Of a DNA stretch of 64,000 bases, positions 53,011-63,244 are shown one piece after another. The notes under the pieces were generated by a model. It worked only from the letters and a program-made list of their open reading frames with translations. It was not told the DNA's origin and searched no databases. The DNA is taken from the NCBI RefSeq assembly GCF_002574545.1, contig NZ_NUGT01000035.1:1-64000 (forward strand), given 5' to 3'. This stretch comes from Bacillus sp. AFS055030 (lineage in GTDB: Bacteria; Bacillota; Bacilli; Bacillales; Bacillaceae_G). The first letter of the stretch is position 1. Each line of letters begins with the position of its first letter. The position numbers and the translations under genes are program-made.

Positions 53011-53041
53011 AAAAAAAGGGTGCTCAATTTAGCACCCTTTC
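53011..53041 (-). terminator. terminator of the Cof-type HAD gene
   Basis: AAAGGGTGCT and AGCACCCTTT pair exactly around CAATTT; on the minus strand T7 follows. Confidence 0.85.
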
Positions 53042-53044
53042 ATT

Positions 53045-53827
53045 TTACTTAATTTGTGAAACAATATTAACTGCTTCAGCTACTGAAGGAACAATATATG
53101 AAGCATATTTCTTAACTTCATCGTCAGCATTTTCCATTGCAAAGCTATGAGGAGTTAGTTCAAACATAGAGATATCATTGTAAGCATCACCAATACAAGC
53201 AATTTCATCTCGTTTAATACCTAATTTTTCGATTAATATTTGAATTGCTGAACCTTTACTAACATTTACTGGAACGATATCTAAACAATTTTTAGCAGAA
53301 ATAAATGAAGTTACAAATTCAGGTAATTCTTTTTGTAATTCTTTTTGAAGTTCAAGTAAGTCCTCATCTTCACCTAAAACTACATATTTTTTTGGTGTGA
53401 TTGATTTACCTAAATCAGTTTTTAGTGTTTTTAATTCAATTGTTTTCATGCTAGAGTTTTTTTCGATTTCTTTCACTAAATCAGTTTTCTCTTCAATATA
53501 GTATGTTGAATTGTCCGCTACGTAAATTAAAAATTTATCGTTAGAAATCATTTCATAAACTCTGTCAATTACACTTGGATGAAAGGTAGCATCTAACAAT
53601 GCTTCGCCATCATTTGAATAAATATAAGTTCCATTCATACTAATACGGTGAAAATTACCTTCTAAGCTTTCCATGATTTTTACGATTTCATAATCTAAGC
53701 GTCCGGAAGCAAAACATAATAAGACACCTTGATCTAGAAGTTTTTTTAATGCTTCTACATCATGTTCAAATAGTTGCCCTTGATGAAACATTGTCCCATC
53801 TAGATCACTAACAAATAACTTAATCAT
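53045..53827 (-). CDS. Cof-type HAD-IIB sugar phosphatase
   Basis: 260 residues: FVSDLDGTMFHQGQL (nucleophile Asp), FASGRLDYEIV, a large cap, and IGDAYNDISMFELTPHSFAM at the C-terminus, the motif of the Cof/YwpJ/YwtE group. It dephosphorylates small sugar or cofactor phosphates. Substrate unknown; its place between nag and glc genes suggests hexose phosphates, but it has its own promoter. SD AGGAGTT lies upstream. Confidence 0.85.
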   Translation of the reverse strand: MIKLFVSDLDGTMFHQGQLFEHDVEALKKLLDQGVLLCFASGRLDYEIVKIMESLEGNFHRISMNGTYIYSNDGEALLDATFHPSVIDRVYEMISNDKFLIYVADNSTYYIEEKTDLVKEIEKNSSMKTIELKTLKTDLGKSITPKKYVVLGEDEDLLELQKELQKELPEFVTSFISAKNCLDIVPVNVSKGSAIQILIEKLGIKRDEIACIGDAYNDISMFELTPHSFAMENADDEVKKYASYIVPSVAEAVNIVSQIK

Positions 53828-53942
53828 TATTTTTAACTCCTACTCAATTTATATTATACTTTTTACTTTTCTATTCTATCCTAATATAATAGATAATCAA
53901 AAAAAAATGATTAATTTACAAAACTTAAACTGTGTTTTAACT

Positions 53943-53971
53943 TTTTCAGAAAAATTATGTTATGATATATA
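53943..53971 (+). promoter_or_regulatory. glcT promoter
   Basis: TTTTCA and TATATA are 17 bp apart with an extended -10 TG one base before. Leader of about 27 bases. Confidence 0.6.
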
Positions 53972-54004
53972 AGCGATTTTTTAAACTTGGGGGTGATAAA
54001 AATA

Positions 54005-54865
54005 ATGTCAGAGATGTCAGTATGTTACACAATCAAAAAAGTTCTTAATAATAATGTTTTAATAGCGAAAAATCCCGATCATACAGAAGTAGTTTTGTTA
54101 GGTAAAGGCATCGGTTTTAATAAAACTAGAGGAGATTTAATTTCCGAAGGTGTAGTAGAAAAAATGTTTATTTTAAAAGATGAACAAAAACAAAAACAAT
54201 ATAAATCACTAATTAACTTTATGGATGAAAAATTAATGGGTACGCTACAGCAGGCGATCTATTTAATTTCTGAAAGAACAGGATGTACATTAAATGAGCA
54301 AATTCATATCGGGTTAACAGACCACTTAATATTTGCGATTAAGCGTATTCGAGAAGGTTATAATGTTGATAATCCGTTTTTACAGGAAACGAAAGCAATG
54401 TATCCAGAGTATTTTAAAATTGCACAAGAAGTAATTGATTTGATAAATAAAGAAATTGATATAAATTTACCGATTGAAGAAGTAGGGTTTGTAACTCTCC
54501 ATATCGTTAGTAATTTATCGATGGAAGTTCTATCGGATGTAAATAAGTTCTCTCAGATTATTAAAGATTTAGTAATCTATATAGAAGAATATTTACAAAT
54601 TGAAATTGATAAAGAAAGTATTCACTATTCAAGATTAGTTCGTCATTTGCGATTTTTAATTGACCGTATTTTTCATGGTAATTCATCTGAAGAGTCACCA
54701 GCTTTAGGTATTATCTTAAAAAAAGAATACCCCATCTGCTATGATTTAGCATGGAAAATTTTAAAGTCAATCCAAGCTTCATTAAATAAAAAAGCAAGTG
54801 AAGCCGAAGTAATCTACTTAACCTTACACTTAGAACGACTTGTTCAAAGTAAAATTAAAAAATAA
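54005..54865 (+). CDS. glcT: transcriptional antiterminator GlcT of the BglG/SacY family
   Basis: 286 residues: an RNA-binding CAT domain (about 1-60, VLLGKGIGFN in its core) and two PRD domains with the regulatory His residues (HIGLTDHLIFAI and TLHIVSNLSM in PRD1; SRLVRHLRFLIDR and YLTLHLERL in PRD2). When glucose is taken up GlcT is unphosphorylated on PRD1 and binds the RAT to let ptsG be transcribed. Start at ATG 54005, 8 bases after GGGGGTGA; a TTG frame starts 6 codons earlier. Lies 290 bp before ptsG. Confidence 0.92.
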   Translation: MSEMSVCYTIKKVLNNNVLIAKNPDHTEVVLLGKGIGFNKTRGDLISEGVVEKMFILKDEQKQKQYKSLINFMDEKLMGTLQQAIYLISERTGCTLNEQIHIGLTDHLIFAIKRIREGYNVDNPFLQETKAMYPEYFKIAQEVIDLINKEIDINLPIEEVGFVTLHIVSNLSMEVLSDVNKFSQIIKDLVIYIEEYLQIEIDKESIHYSRLVRHLRFLIDRIFHGNSSEESPALGIILKKEYPICYDLAWKILKSIQASLNKKASEAEVIYLTLHLERLVQSKIKK

Positions 54866-54942
54866 TTCAATAAGCCTAAACAACAATTTAGCGCTTTTTT
54901 TAACATAGTAAAAAAATATTAAAAATTGATAGGTTTTTTGAC

Positions 54943-54971
54943 TTGATATTTTTAAAATCTATAGATATAAT
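54943..54971 (+). promoter_or_regulatory. ptsG sigma-A promoter
   Basis: TTGATA and TATAAT, exactly 17 bp apart; transcription from about 54978. Confidence 0.85.
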
Positions 54972-54984
54972 GAAAGCGAAATCA
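54970..54984 (+). promoter_or_regulatory. CcpA cre site of ptsG
   Basis: ATGAAAGCGAAATCA matches WTGNAANCGNWNNCW at every position and overlaps the -10 and start of transcription, so it would repress. It shares its TGAAAGCG half with the nagP site. Confidence 0.8.
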
Positions 54985-55017
54985 TATTAAAACATAATTG
55001 AATAGAGTACACATTAT

Positions 55018-55046
55018 ACGTGTTACTGATTCGATCAGGCATGAGT
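55018..55046 (+). promoter_or_regulatory. GlcT ribonucleic antiterminator (RAT)
   Basis: The 29-base sequence beginning ACGTGTTACTGATTCGATC overlaps the start of the terminator stem below. From memory it is nearly the B. subtilis ptsG RAT. Binding of GlcT would prevent the terminator. Confidence 0.88.
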
Positions 55047-55131
55047 TGAAAAAATGTGAATTATTATACTTGGGTAGGGGAAACTATATCCAGGATTCAA
55101 TAATCTCATTTTTTCTGCTCATGCCTTTTTT
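55038..55131 (+). terminator. ptsG leader terminator (attenuator)
   Basis: GGCATGAG pairs with CTCATGCC, followed by six T; further in, AAAAAATG pairs with CATTTTTT and AATTATT with AATAAT. A long-stem intrinsic terminator controlled by GlcT. Confidence 0.88.
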
Positions 55132-55154
55132 GTTTGGATAAAAGGAGGAAAACA

Positions 55155-57206
55155 ATGTTTAAGAAGATCTTTGGAGTTTTACAAAAAGTTGGTAAAGCGC
55201 TTATGCTTCCTGTTGCAATTTTGCCAGCTGCCGGATTGTTACTTGCATTTGGTAATGCATTTCAAAATCCACAAACATTAAAGTATTTACCGTTTCTTGA
55301 TGCACAATGGTTCCAACTAGTAGCAAAAGTTATGGAACAATCAGGTGACATCATTTTTGGTAATTTGGCATTATTATTTGCAGTAGGTGTTGCCGTTGGT
55401 TTAGCAGGAGGAGAAGGTGTTGCAGGTTTAGCAGCAATCGTCGGATTCCTAATTATGAATAAAACAATGAGTGTGTTCAAAGATGTTGGACATTATGTTG
55501 TTTTAGATAAAGCATTAAATATTGCTAAATTTGATGATCCATCATTTGCGTTTGTATTAGGTATACCTACATTACAAACAGGTGTATTTGGTGGTATTAT
55601 CGTCGGTATTTTAGCTGCATGGGCTTACAATAAATTCTTTGAAATTGATTTACCATCATACTTAGGTTTCTTTGCAGGTAAACGATTTGTACCAATTGCT
55701 ACTGCAGCGTTTTCAGTATTACTTGGTATTTTAATGTGCTTTATTTGGCCACCAATTCAGCACGGTTTAAACACATTTTCACATAATATGATTGATGCGA
55801 ACTTAACATTATCGGCATTTATTTTTGGTGTTATTGAGCGTTCATTAATTCCATTTGGTTTACATCATATTTTCTATGCACCTTTCTGGTTTGAGTTTGG
55901 TTCATATACTGATAAAACTGGTTTGGTTGTACACGGGGATCAAAAAATCTTCTTCGCTCAATTAAAAGACGGAGTAAAATTAACTGCTGGTACATTCATG
56001 GTAGGTAAATTCCCATTCATGATGTTTGGTCTACCTGCTGCTGCATTAGCTATGTATCATGAAGCAAAACCTGAAAATAAAAAAATCGCTGGTGGTATTT
56101 TAGCATCAGCAGCGTTAACTTCATTCTTAACAGGTATTACAGAGCCAATTGAATTCTCATTCTTATTTGTTGCTCCAGTACTATTTGGAATACACGCAAT
56201 CTTCGCTGGTTTATCATTTATGATCATGCAATTATTAAATGTTAAAATTGGTATGACGTTCTCTGGTGGTTTAATCGACTTCTTATTATTCGGTGTTTTA
56301 CCGAATAGAACTGGCTGGTGGTGGGTAATCATCGTCGGTTTAGTATTAGCAGTGATTTACTACTTCGGTTTTAGATTTGCTATTAGAAAATGGAATTTAA
56401 AAACGCCAGGTCGTGAAGATGCAATCGCTGAAGATACTACAAGTAATACGCCAGCTAATGAATTACCATATGAAATTTTACAAGCTTTAGGTGGAAAAAG
56501 TAATATTTCTTCATTAGATGCATGTATCACACGATTACGAGTACAAGTTAATTCAAAAGACGAAGTAAATAAAGATCGCTTAAAAGCATTAGGTGCCGCT
56601 GGAGTTCTTGAGGTTGGAAATAATATTCAAGCAATCTTTGGACCTAAATCAGATACATTAAAATCACAAATTAAAGACATTATGACTGGAAAAACACCGG
56701 TTGTTAGTCAAGAGGCACATAAAGAAACAGCATCAGCAGTAGATACTGCGATTGAAGAGGCGATTATTAATCCAATTGAAGGAGAAATCATCCCAATTAC
56801 AGAAGTACCAGACCAGGTATTTTCTGGAAAAATGATGGGTGATGGATTTGCGATTATTCCTTCAGAAGGTACAGTTGTATCTCCTGTAGATGGGGAAATT
56901 GTAAATGTATTCCCAACAAAACATGCGATTGGTATTTTATCAAATGGTGGAAAAGAAATTTTAATTCATATCGGAATCGATACTGTAAAACTAAACGGTG
57001 AAGGCTTTGAAGTACTGGTATCACAAGGTGAGAAAGTAACTAAAGGTCAACAATTAGTTAAAATTGATTTACACTTTATTCGTGAAAATGCACCGTCTAC
57101 AATTACACCAGTTGTATTTACAAATTTAAGTGAAGGACAACAAGTTGTAATCGAAAAACCAGGTAAGCAATCAAAAGGTGAAGTAGGCATCATTAAGATT
57201 AAATAA
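55155..57206 (+). CDS. ptsG: glucose-specific PTS enzyme IICBA
   Basis: 683 residues in three domains. IIC (about 1-420) has [33 protein letters not shown] carries the phospho-Cys in [16 protein letters not shown] at the C-terminus has [17 protein letters not shown] with the phospho-His. It imports glucose as glucose-6-P. Start at ATG 55155, 6 bases after AGGAGG and 7 codons inside the longest frame. Under GlcT and CcpA control. Its IIA domain may also serve nagP. Confidence 0.94.
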   Translation: MFKKIFGVLQKVGKALMLPVAILPAAGLLLAFGNAFQNPQTLKYLPFLDAQWFQLVAKVMEQSGDIIFGNLALLFAVGVAVGLAGGEGVAGLAAIVGFLIMNKTMSVFKDVGHYVVLDKALNIAKFDDPSFAFVLGIPTLQTGVFGGIIVGILAAWAYNKFFEIDLPSYLGFFAGKRFVPIATAAFSVLLGILMCFIWPPIQHGLNTFSHNMIDANLTLSAFIFGVIERSLIPFGLHHIFYAPFWFEFGSYTDKTGLVVHGDQKIFFAQLKDGVKLTAGTFMVGKFPFMMFGLPAAALAMYHEAKPENKKIAGGILASAALTSFLTGITEPIEFSFLFVAPVLFGIHAIFAGLSFMIMQLLNVKIGMTFSGGLIDFLLFGVLPNRTGWWWVIIVGLVLAVIYYFGFRFAIRKWNLKTPGREDAIAEDTTSNTPANELPYEILQALGGKSNISSLDACITRLRVQVNSKDEVNKDRLKALGAAGVLEVGNNIQAIFGPKSDTLKSQIKDIMTGKTPVVSQEAHKETASAVDTAIEEAIINPIEGEIIPITEVPDQVFSGKMMGDGFAIIPSEGTVVSPVDGEIVNVFPTKHAIGILSNGGKEILIHIGIDTVKLNGEGFEVLVSQGEKVTKGQQLVKIDLHFIRENAPSTITPVVFTNLSEGQQVVIEKPGKQSKGEVGIIKIK

Positions 57207-57240
57207 ATCTAATTAAATAGACGAAAAATGTTTGATTTTA

Positions 57241-57277
57241 AAAGGGGTAGTATAGTTGACACTATGCACCCCTTTTA
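57241..57277 (+). terminator. ptsG terminator overlapping the ptsHI promoter
   Basis: AAAAGGGGT and ACCCCTTTT (9 bp) enclose GTATAG and CTATGC (6 bp with one wobble). Confidence 0.82.
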
Positions 57278-57285
57278 ATAGAATA
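57257..57285 (+). promoter_or_regulatory. ptsHI promoter inside the terminator
   Basis: TTGACA (57257-57262) and TAGAAT (57280-57285), 17 bp apart. The -35 lies in the hairpin loop and the spacer is the descending arm. Confidence 0.72.
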
Positions 57286-57348
57286 TTTAGAGTAGGCCAA
57301 ACGTCTATACCAAAAATGTAGATTTAATCACAAAGGAGATAAATTATT

Positions 57349-57612
57349 ATGGAAAAAACTTTTAAAGTAACAGCTGATTCTGGAATCCACGCTCGTCCAG
57401 CAACATTATTAGTAAATGTAGCAGGTAAATTTAATTCAGATATCAATCTTGAGTATAATGGTAAAACAGTTAACTTAAAATCAATCATGGGTGTAATGTC
57501 TTTAGGAATTCAACAAGGAACTGAGATCAAAATTACTGCTAACGGTGAAGATGCAGATCAAGCACTTGCTGCAATCGAAGATACAATGAAAAAAGAAGGA
57601 TTAGGCGAATAA
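57349..57612 (+). CDS. ptsH: phosphocarrier protein HPr
   Basis: 87 residues. SGIHARPAT holds the PEP-dependent phospho-His (14 here, His15 by usual numbering) and [12 protein letters not shown] the regulatory Ser45 (usual Ser46) phosphorylated by HPr kinase, which creates the CcpA co-repressor. SD AAAGGAGAT precedes the ATG. Overlaps ptsI start by one base. Confidence 0.96.
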   Translation: MEKTFKVTADSGIHARPATLLVNVAGKFNSDINLEYNGKTVNLKSIMGVMSLGIQQGTEIKITANGEDADQALAAIEDTMKKEGLGE

Positions 57613-59321
57613 TGTCTTTACATATTAAAGGTATTGCCGCTTCTAGTGGAATTGCGATTGCAAAAGCATTTCGTTTAGAAAATCCTGAATTAAACATTGT
57701 TAAAAAGCAAATTTCAGATATTGATGCTGAAATAGCTAAACTTGACAATGCCATTCAAGTTTCTAACACTGAATTAGAAAAAATTCGTGATCATGCGAAT
57801 GCTGAACTTGGTGAAGATAAAGCTGCAATCTTTTCTGCGCACATCTTAGTTTTAAATGATCCAGAGCTAGTTAACCCAGTTAAAGATAAAATTAAGTCTG
57901 AAAGTGTCAACGCTGATTTTGCTATGAATGAAGTTGCTTCAATGTTCGTTCAAATGTTTGAAAGCATGGATAATGAATATATGAAGGAACGTGCTGCAGA
58001 TATCCGCGATGTTACGAAACGTGTAATGGCGCATCTTTTAGGTGTTACAATTTCTAACCCTGCAAATATTACTGAGGAAGTTATTATTATTGCAGAAGAT
58101 TTAACACCATCTGATACAGCACAATTAAATCGTAAATATGCGTTAGGTTTTACTACTGATATTGGTGGTCGTACTTCTCACTCAGCGATTATGGCTCGTT
58201 CTCTTGAAATTCCTGCTGTTGTAGGGACAAAAGAAGTGACAGGTAAAATCGAAAATGGCGTAATGGTCATTGTAGATGGATTAGATGGCCATGTAATAGT
58301 AGATCCTTCTAATGAAGAATTAGAAGAGTATAAAGCTAAAAAAGAAAAATTCGAGCTTCAAAAAATTGAATGGGCTAAACTGAAAAATGAACCAACTGTA
58401 ACGAAAGATGGACATCATGTTGAGTTAGTAGCTAATATTGGTACACCAAATGATGTAGAAGGCGTTATCAATAATGGTGGTGAAGGTGTAGGTCTTTACC
58501 GTACTGAGTTCCTATATATGGGACGCGATAACTTCCCATCAGAAGAAGAGCAGTTTGAATCATACAAATCAGTTCTTGAAAGTATGGGTGATAAGCCGGT
58601 AGTAGTAAGAACACTAGATATCGGTGGAGATAAAGAATTATCTTATTTACACTTACCAAAAGAAATGAATCCATTCTTAGGATACCGAGCGATTCGTTTA
58701 TGTTTAGATCAAAAGGACATATTCCGTACTCAATTACGTGCATTACTTCGTGCTAGTGTATATGGTAATTTGAAAATTATGTTCCCAATGATTGCAACTT
58801 TAGATGAGTTCAGAGCTGCAAAAGCTGTTTTATTAGAAGAAAAAGAACAATTAGTAAAAGAAAATGTTCAAGTTTCAGACAATATTGAAATTGGTATGAT
58901 GGTAGAGATTCCTGCTTCTGCTGTTCTAGCAGATGTATTTGCTAAGGAAGTTGACTTCTTTAGTATCGGGACAAACGATTTAATCCAATATACAATGGCT
59001 GCTGATCGAATGAATGAACAAGTTTCATATTTATATCAACCATATAACCCATCTATTTTAAGATTAGTTAAAATGGTAATCGATGCTGCAAACAAAGAAG
59101 GTAAATGGGCTGGAATGTGTGGAGAGATGGCTGGAGATGCATTAGCTATTCCTTTACTTGTAGGATTAGGCTTACACGAATTCTCTATGAGTGCTACTTC
59201 TATCCTACCTGCTCGTAGTCAAATGGCTAAACTTTCTAAAGCTGAGATGGAATTATTAGCACAAAAAGCTTTATCTATGTCTACAGCTGAAGAAGTTGTT
59301 AATTTAGTAAATAGCATTTAA
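57612..59321 (+). CDS. ptsI: PTS enzyme I
   Basis: 569 residues. [13 protein letters not shown] holds the active His190; DGLDGHVIV and the PEP-binding barrel with FLMGR and GMCGEMAGD are further hallmarks. It transfers phosphate from PEP to HPr. Starts in TAATG with the ptsH stop. Followed by a terminator. Confidence 0.96.
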   Translation: MSLHIKGIAASSGIAIAKAFRLENPELNIVKKQISDIDAEIAKLDNAIQVSNTELEKIRDHANAELGEDKAAIFSAHILVLNDPELVNPVKDKIKSESVNADFAMNEVASMFVQMFESMDNEYMKERAADIRDVTKRVMAHLLGVTISNPANITEEVIIIAEDLTPSDTAQLNRKYALGFTTDIGGRTSHSAIMARSLEIPAVVGTKEVTGKIENGVMVIVDGLDGHVIVDPSNEELEEYKAKKEKFELQKIEWAKLKNEPTVTKDGHHVELVANIGTPNDVEGVINNGGEGVGLYRTEFLYMGRDNFPSEEEQFESYKSVLESMGDKPVVVRTLDIGGDKELSYLHLPKEMNPFLGYRAIRLCLDQKDIFRTQLRALLRASVYGNLKIMFPMIATLDEFRAAKAVLLEEKEQLVKENVQVSDNIEIGMMVEIPASAVLADVFAKEVDFFSIGTNDLIQYTMAADRMNEQVSYLYQPYNPSILRLVKMVIDAANKEGKWAGMCGEMAGDALAIPLLVGLGLHEFSMSATSILPARSQMAKLSKAEMELLAQKALSMSTAEEVVNLVNSI

Positions 59322-59324
59322 TTT

Positions 59325-59358
59325 AAAACAACAGGGAAACCTGTTGTTTTATTTTTAA
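59325..59358 (+). terminator. ptsHI terminator
   Basis: AAAACAACAGG and CCTGTTGTTTT pair exactly around GAAA, followed by ATTTTT. Confidence 0.9.
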
Positions 59359-59480
59359 GATTATATTTGATTCTGAATAAAAAACGCCTACTGTTGACAA
59401 ATTCACTTCTTTAATTTAGTGTATGTTTAAATTATTAAACGAATAAGATTATTTTTGGATAATAAAAGTAGGTGGAAGAT

Positions 59481-59780
59481 TTGAGTAAAGAAGCAGTTGA
59501 AGTATTTAGAGAATGTATTCCGTTGTTCCAAGCGTTAAGCGATCCTTACAGACAGGATATCATTTTAATGTTGTCAGAAGGTGAAGCGCTAACTGTTAAT
59601 GAAATTACAGAAAAAACTTCATTATCTAGACCCGCTATATCGCACCATTTAAAGATATTACGTGATAATCATTTAGTACAAATTGAGCAAAAAGGTACTC
59701 ATAGATACTATTCATTAGCAATTGATTCTTCTTTAGAATTACTTAAGAAATTAATCATTACTGTTGAACAACATTGTTAA
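59481..59780 (+). CDS. ArsR-family regulator
   Basis: 99 residues, winged helix: ALSDPYRQDIILMLSEGEALTVNEITEKTSLSRPAISHHLKILRD. It lacks the ELCVCDL-type metal site of ArsR, so it is probably not a metal sensor of the known type. GTG 59472 has no SD; TTG 59481 is 5 bases after GGTGG and is preferred. Convergent with the nitroreductase; target unknown. Confidence 0.82.
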   Translation: MSKEAVEVFRECIPLFQALSDPYRQDIILMLSEGEALTVNEITEKTSLSRPAISHHLKILRDNHLVQIEQKGTHRYYSLAIDSSLELLKKLIITVEQHC

Positions 59781-59797
59781 TGAAACTTAAATGACAT

Positions 59798-59832
59798 AAA
59801 AGGGACTCCGACTTTTGTCAGAATCCCTTTTC
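59798..59832. terminator. bidirectional terminator
   Basis: AAAAGGGA and TCCCTTTT pair, with further pairs CGAC/GTC inside, between ArsR and the nitroreductase. Confidence 0.78.
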
Positions 59833-59841
59833 ATTTTAAGA

Positions 59842-60456
59842 TTAAATCCAAATCGACATTTCTTTTGCAGAAAAACGTGTTGTATGATGTCCAGGTACCT
59901 TTTCTTTACCAATGGCAATCAACATCGTTGGAATATAGCGATCATCTGTTAAGAAATTTTCTTTAAATGCTTGTTCATTAAATCCACCGATTGCACAAGT
60001 ATTCCAACCTTTTGCAGAAGCAGCCATTATTAATTGCATAGCAGCAAGAGATGAATTCAAGATTCCTTGTTCACGATTGCGTTGCTCTGTTGCATACGCA
60101 TTTTCAACGTTTGCTTTTAATTTGTCTTTTGCTTCTTGGGTCATATAACCAGCTTCAACTGCAGGTCCAAAAACTAAGTCAACATTTTTGGCTGATTGTG
60201 TATCGGCCAATACAGCAATTACACAAGAAGCATCTTTGATCTGGCCTTGGTTATATGCAACAGGTAATAATTTACCTTGCGCATTCTCACCATGGAATAC
60301 AACGAATTTCCAATGTTGTAAATTCCAAGCAGATGGTGCAGTCATTGCAGCATCAAGAAGTTCAGTAATTTCGCTACTACTGATTTCAGTAGATGAATCG
60401 AATACTCTAGTAGAGTTTCGTTCTTTAATCATTTCAAAAAATTGTTCATTTTTCAT
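59842..60456 (-). CDS. nitroreductase-family FMN oxidoreductase
   Basis: 204 residues. KERNSTRVFDSSTEIS, MTAPSAWNLQHWKFVVF (FMN site), and GWNTCAIGGF match the NADH/NADPH-dependent nitroreductase family (YodC/YdfN-type in Bacillus). Donor and substrate cannot be fixed. SD GGAGGTATTTTC lies upstream. Confidence 0.88.
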   Translation of the reverse strand: MKNEQFFEMIKERNSTRVFDSSTEISSSEITELLDAAMTAPSAWNLQHWKFVVFHGENAQGKLLPVAYNQGQIKDASCVIAVLADTQSAKNVDLVFGPAVEAGYMTQEAKDKLKANVENAYATEQRNREQGILNSSLAAMQLIMAASAKGWNTCAIGGFNEQAFKENFLTDDRYIPTMLIAIGKEKVPGHHTTRFSAKEMSIWI

Positions 60457-60671
60457 ATGAAAATACCTCCAAAAATTAGGTGAATTAGATACATTTTTAT
60501 GTACTTATTTAATATAGAAAAGTTCCATTATTAGAGTCAACAAATTAGTATTGAAATAAACTAAATATAATTTTGAAATAATATTTAGTTTACTTAGTTA
60601 GCTCAATCTTTTTAATTAGTTATTTTTATGGTAATTTTATATGTGGATATTCAATGAGGGGTGTGGAAAAA

Positions 60672-61571
60672 ATGGGAGCAATTAGTTTAAAAGATTTGCA
60701 AATTGGATTTATCGGTATTGGTGTTATGGGTAAAAGTATGGCAAAGCATTTAATCAATGCAGGTGCGAAATTACATATTTATAACCGTACAAAAGAAAAA
60801 GCAAGTGAGTTAATTGATTTAGGGGCAATTTGGTATGATACACCGAAAGAATTAGCTCCAAATTGTCAGGTAATTTGTACGATGGTCGGCTATCCAAGTG
60901 ATTTAGAAGAAGTATATTTTGGCGAAAATGGGATCATCCAATCGGCTTCAAAGGGGACTACATTTATCGACTTTACAACTTCAACACCAACTTTAGCCAA
61001 AAAAATTGATGAGCATACAAAGTTATTAGGTATGTCATCATTAGATGCACCTGTGTCAGGTGGGGATTTAGGTGCAAGAGAAGCTAGATTAGCGATTATG
61101 GTTGGAGGAGAAGAAGAAACTTTTCATAAAATGACCAGCTTATTTGATGTTTTAGGAAAAAATATTGCTTATCATGGAAATGCTGGTAGTGGGCAGCATG
61201 TAAAAATGTGTAATCAAATTGCAATAGCTTCTGGTATGTTAGGCGTTTGTGAAGCACTTGCATATGCTTCAAAAGCTGGATTAGACGGTGAAAAAGTATT
61301 AGGAAGTATTTCTACTGGTGCAGCAGGTAGTTGGTCATTATCTAATCTAGCACCTCGTGTTTTAAAAGGTGATTTCGAACCAGGATTTTATATTAAACAT
61401 TTTATAAAAGATATGGGAATCGCAATTGAAGAGGCAGAGAAGATGGAATTAAATCTACCAGGACTTTTACTTGCAAAAAAATGCTATGACGAACTGTCTA
61501 AAAATGGATTAGATGAAAAAGGAACGCAAGCACTTTATACTTTATACGATCCGTCTCACCACATTCAATAA
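60672..61571 (+). CDS. NAD(P)-dependent beta-hydroxyacid dehydrogenase (HIBADH family)
   Basis: 299 residues. Rossmann loop IGFIGIGVMGKSMAKHLINAG (about 10-30), NRTKEKA, substrate motif DAPVSGGDLGAREARLAIMVGG and the catalytic Lys in GQHVKMCNQ. It resembles 3-hydroxyisobutyrate and tartronate-semialdehyde reductases. Substrate unknown. Start at ATG 60672, 8 bases after GGGGTG, and not the upstream ATG. Followed closely by the RDD gene. Confidence 0.88.
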   Translation: MGAISLKDLQIGFIGIGVMGKSMAKHLINAGAKLHIYNRTKEKASELIDLGAIWYDTPKELAPNCQVICTMVGYPSDLEEVYFGENGIIQSASKGTTFIDFTTSTPTLAKKIDEHTKLLGMSSLDAPVSGGDLGAREARLAIMVGGEEETFHKMTSLFDVLGKNIAYHGNAGSGQHVKMCNQIAIASGMLGVCEALAYASKAGLDGEKVLGSISTGAAGSWSLSNLAPRVLKGDFEPGFYIKHFIKDMGIAIEEAEKMELNLPGLLLAKKCYDELSKNGLDEKGTQALYTLYDPSHHIQ

Positions 61572-61593
61572 TATAATGAATAGAGGTTAACAA

Positions 61594-62043
61594 GTGCAGA
61601 ATTTTCAACTTGCAAAGTTTTATCAACGATTAAGTGCGTTTTTAATCGATACGTTTATTATTTCAGTAGCGTATGGGATCATTATCGCGATTATTACGAT
61701 GAATCCTGAGAAGATATTAAGTCGTTTTAATTCTACATCAGGAAACTCAACGGTCGATTTAATCGTTATTTCAATTATAATGATCATATTATTTGTAGTT
61801 GTTCCAAAATTTAATAAAGGAATGACATTTGGTCAAAGATTTTTAGCTATTAAAATGATAAAAGATAACTATGAAGAAACGACAATGATCTTATTTTTCA
61901 TTCGTTTTATTTTTCTCGCAGCTATATCAGTTTTATTTTTAGGTGTACCATTAATTGTTAATGTCTATTTAATGCTATTTAGAAAAGATCATAAAACCAT
62001 TCAGGACTTGTTATTCAAAACAAGCGTAATACAAGCTAGATAA
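61594..62043 (+). CDS. RDD-family membrane protein
   Basis: 149 residues, three membrane segments. FYQRLSAFLIDTFIISVAYG is the RDD-type first helix (the typical Arg-Asp-Asp is RLSAFLID here). GTG start, 6 bases after GAGG. Family members include ion or proton transport related proteins, but no function is proved. It follows the dehydrogenase by 23 bp and ends in a strong terminator. Confidence 0.82.
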   Translation: MQNFQLAKFYQRLSAFLIDTFIISVAYGIIIAIITMNPEKILSRFNSTSGNSTVDLIVISIIMIILFVVVPKFNKGMTFGQRFLAIKMIKDNYEETTMILFFIRFIFLAAISVLFLGVPLIVNVYLMLFRKDHKTIQDLLFKTSVIQAR

Positions 62044-62085
62044 AAAAAGCAGGGGAAGATTTGTAATTCTTCCCCTGCTTTTTTT
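62043..62085. terminator. bidirectional terminator
   Basis: AAAAAAGCAGGGGAAGA and TCTTCCCCTGCTTTTTT pair exactly over 17 bp with an 8-base loop, between the RDD and aminotransferase genes. Confidence 0.93.
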
Positions 62086-63244
62086 AATTTCTAAGACTCG
62101 TTACAAACTCTTCTAATCGATCACATGCAATTTCTAATTCTTTCATTGAATAAGCGTAAGATAATCGAATAGATGAATCTCCATATTCAGAAAAAGCTTC
62201 TCCAGGAATAACCGCTAGATTATGTTTTTCTACTAGATTTAGTGCAAATTCCATAGAAGGCATGTTGAATTCTTTAATTGATGGGAATAAATAAAATGCA
62301 CCTTCTGGCTTAATACAAGGTAGCCCCATCATCTCTAATCGATTAATCATATAATTACGTCTTATTTTATATTCCTTAGCCATTTCCATTGGTGAATCAA
62401 TACAATCAGTTAAAGCTGCAATTGCTGCATATTGAGATATTGATGTAGCGCATGATACATTATACTGATGTACTTTTAAGATTTCTTGTGCTAAGTAAGC
62501 AGGTGCATAGATAAATCCAATTCTCCAACCAGTCATAGAGTGAGATTTACTAAGACCGTTTATGACAATTGTTTTTTCTCTCATTCCAGGGTAACTTGCA
62601 ATTGATGTATGAGTAGAATCATATGTCAGTTCACTATATATTTCGTCTGATAAAATGAACAAATCTTTCTGAGATAAATAGTTAGCTAAATTCTCAAGTT
62701 CCTCTTTCGTTAATGTGACGCCTGTTGGGTTATTTGGATAAGGTAAAACAATACAACGTGTTTTTTCAGTAATATGTTCTTCCAATAATTCAGGTGTAAT
62801 TTTAAAACCACTATTAGATGTATCTACAAAGACTGGAGTTGCCCCACATGTTTGAATAATAGGTGCATAGCCAGGGTAGATTGGTGCAGGTAAAATAACC
62901 TCACATTCTTCGTTAAGGATTGTTCTAAATGTAACATCAAGTGCCTGACTAGCCCCTACAGTAACGATTACTTCATTTGTTGGATCATATGATAGCGAAT
63001 ATTTTTGCTTTAAAAAGTTAGAAGCAGCATTTCTAAGTGCTGGCAGTCCTGCATTAGGAGTATAGACTGTATGATTTTGATTAATTGCAGAAATAGCAGC
63101 TTCTTTAATAGGCGCTGGAGTTGGAAAATCAGGTTGGCCTAATGTTAATGCAATAACATTATCATATTTTTCAATTTTTTGGGCAAATTTTCTAATACCA
63201 GAGATTTGTATTTCTTTTACACTTTCGTTTATAAATCGGTTCAT
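62084..63244 (-). CDS. PLP-dependent aminotransferase, class I/II (PatA-like)
   Basis: 386 residues. LTLGQPDFPTP, GASQALDVTFRTIL, LPYPNNPTGVT, DEIYSELTY and the PLP Lys in VINGLSKSHSMTGWRIG; the last Arg in SIRLSYAYS binds the carboxylate. It matches B. subtilis PatA, an N-acetyl-L,L-diaminopimelate aminotransferase, but aspartate-type specificities are also possible. Its 3' end shares a strong terminator with the RDD gene. Confidence 0.88.
   Translation of the reverse strand: MNRFINESVKEIQISGIRKFAQKIEKYDNVIALTLGQPDFPTPAPIKEAAISAINQNHTVYTPNAGLPALRNAASNFLKQKYSLSYDPTNEVIVTVGASQALDVTFRTILNEECEVILPAPIYPGYAPIIQTCGATPVFVDTSNSGFKITPELLEEHITEKTRCIVLPYPNNPTGVTLTKEELENLANYLSQKDLFILSDEIYSELTYDSTHTSIASYPGMREKTIVINGLSKSHSMTGWRIGFIYAPAYLAQEILKVHQYNVSCATSISQYAAIAALTDCIDSPMEMAKEYKIRRNYMINRLEMMGLPCIKPEGAFYLFPSIKEFNMPSMEFALNLVEKHNLAVIPGEAFSEYGDSSIRLSYAYSMKELEIACDRLEEFVTSLRN

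Noticed and set aside
56057-56332. Antisense frame inside ptsG
   Set aside because: Follows from codon use in the real gene; no start signal.
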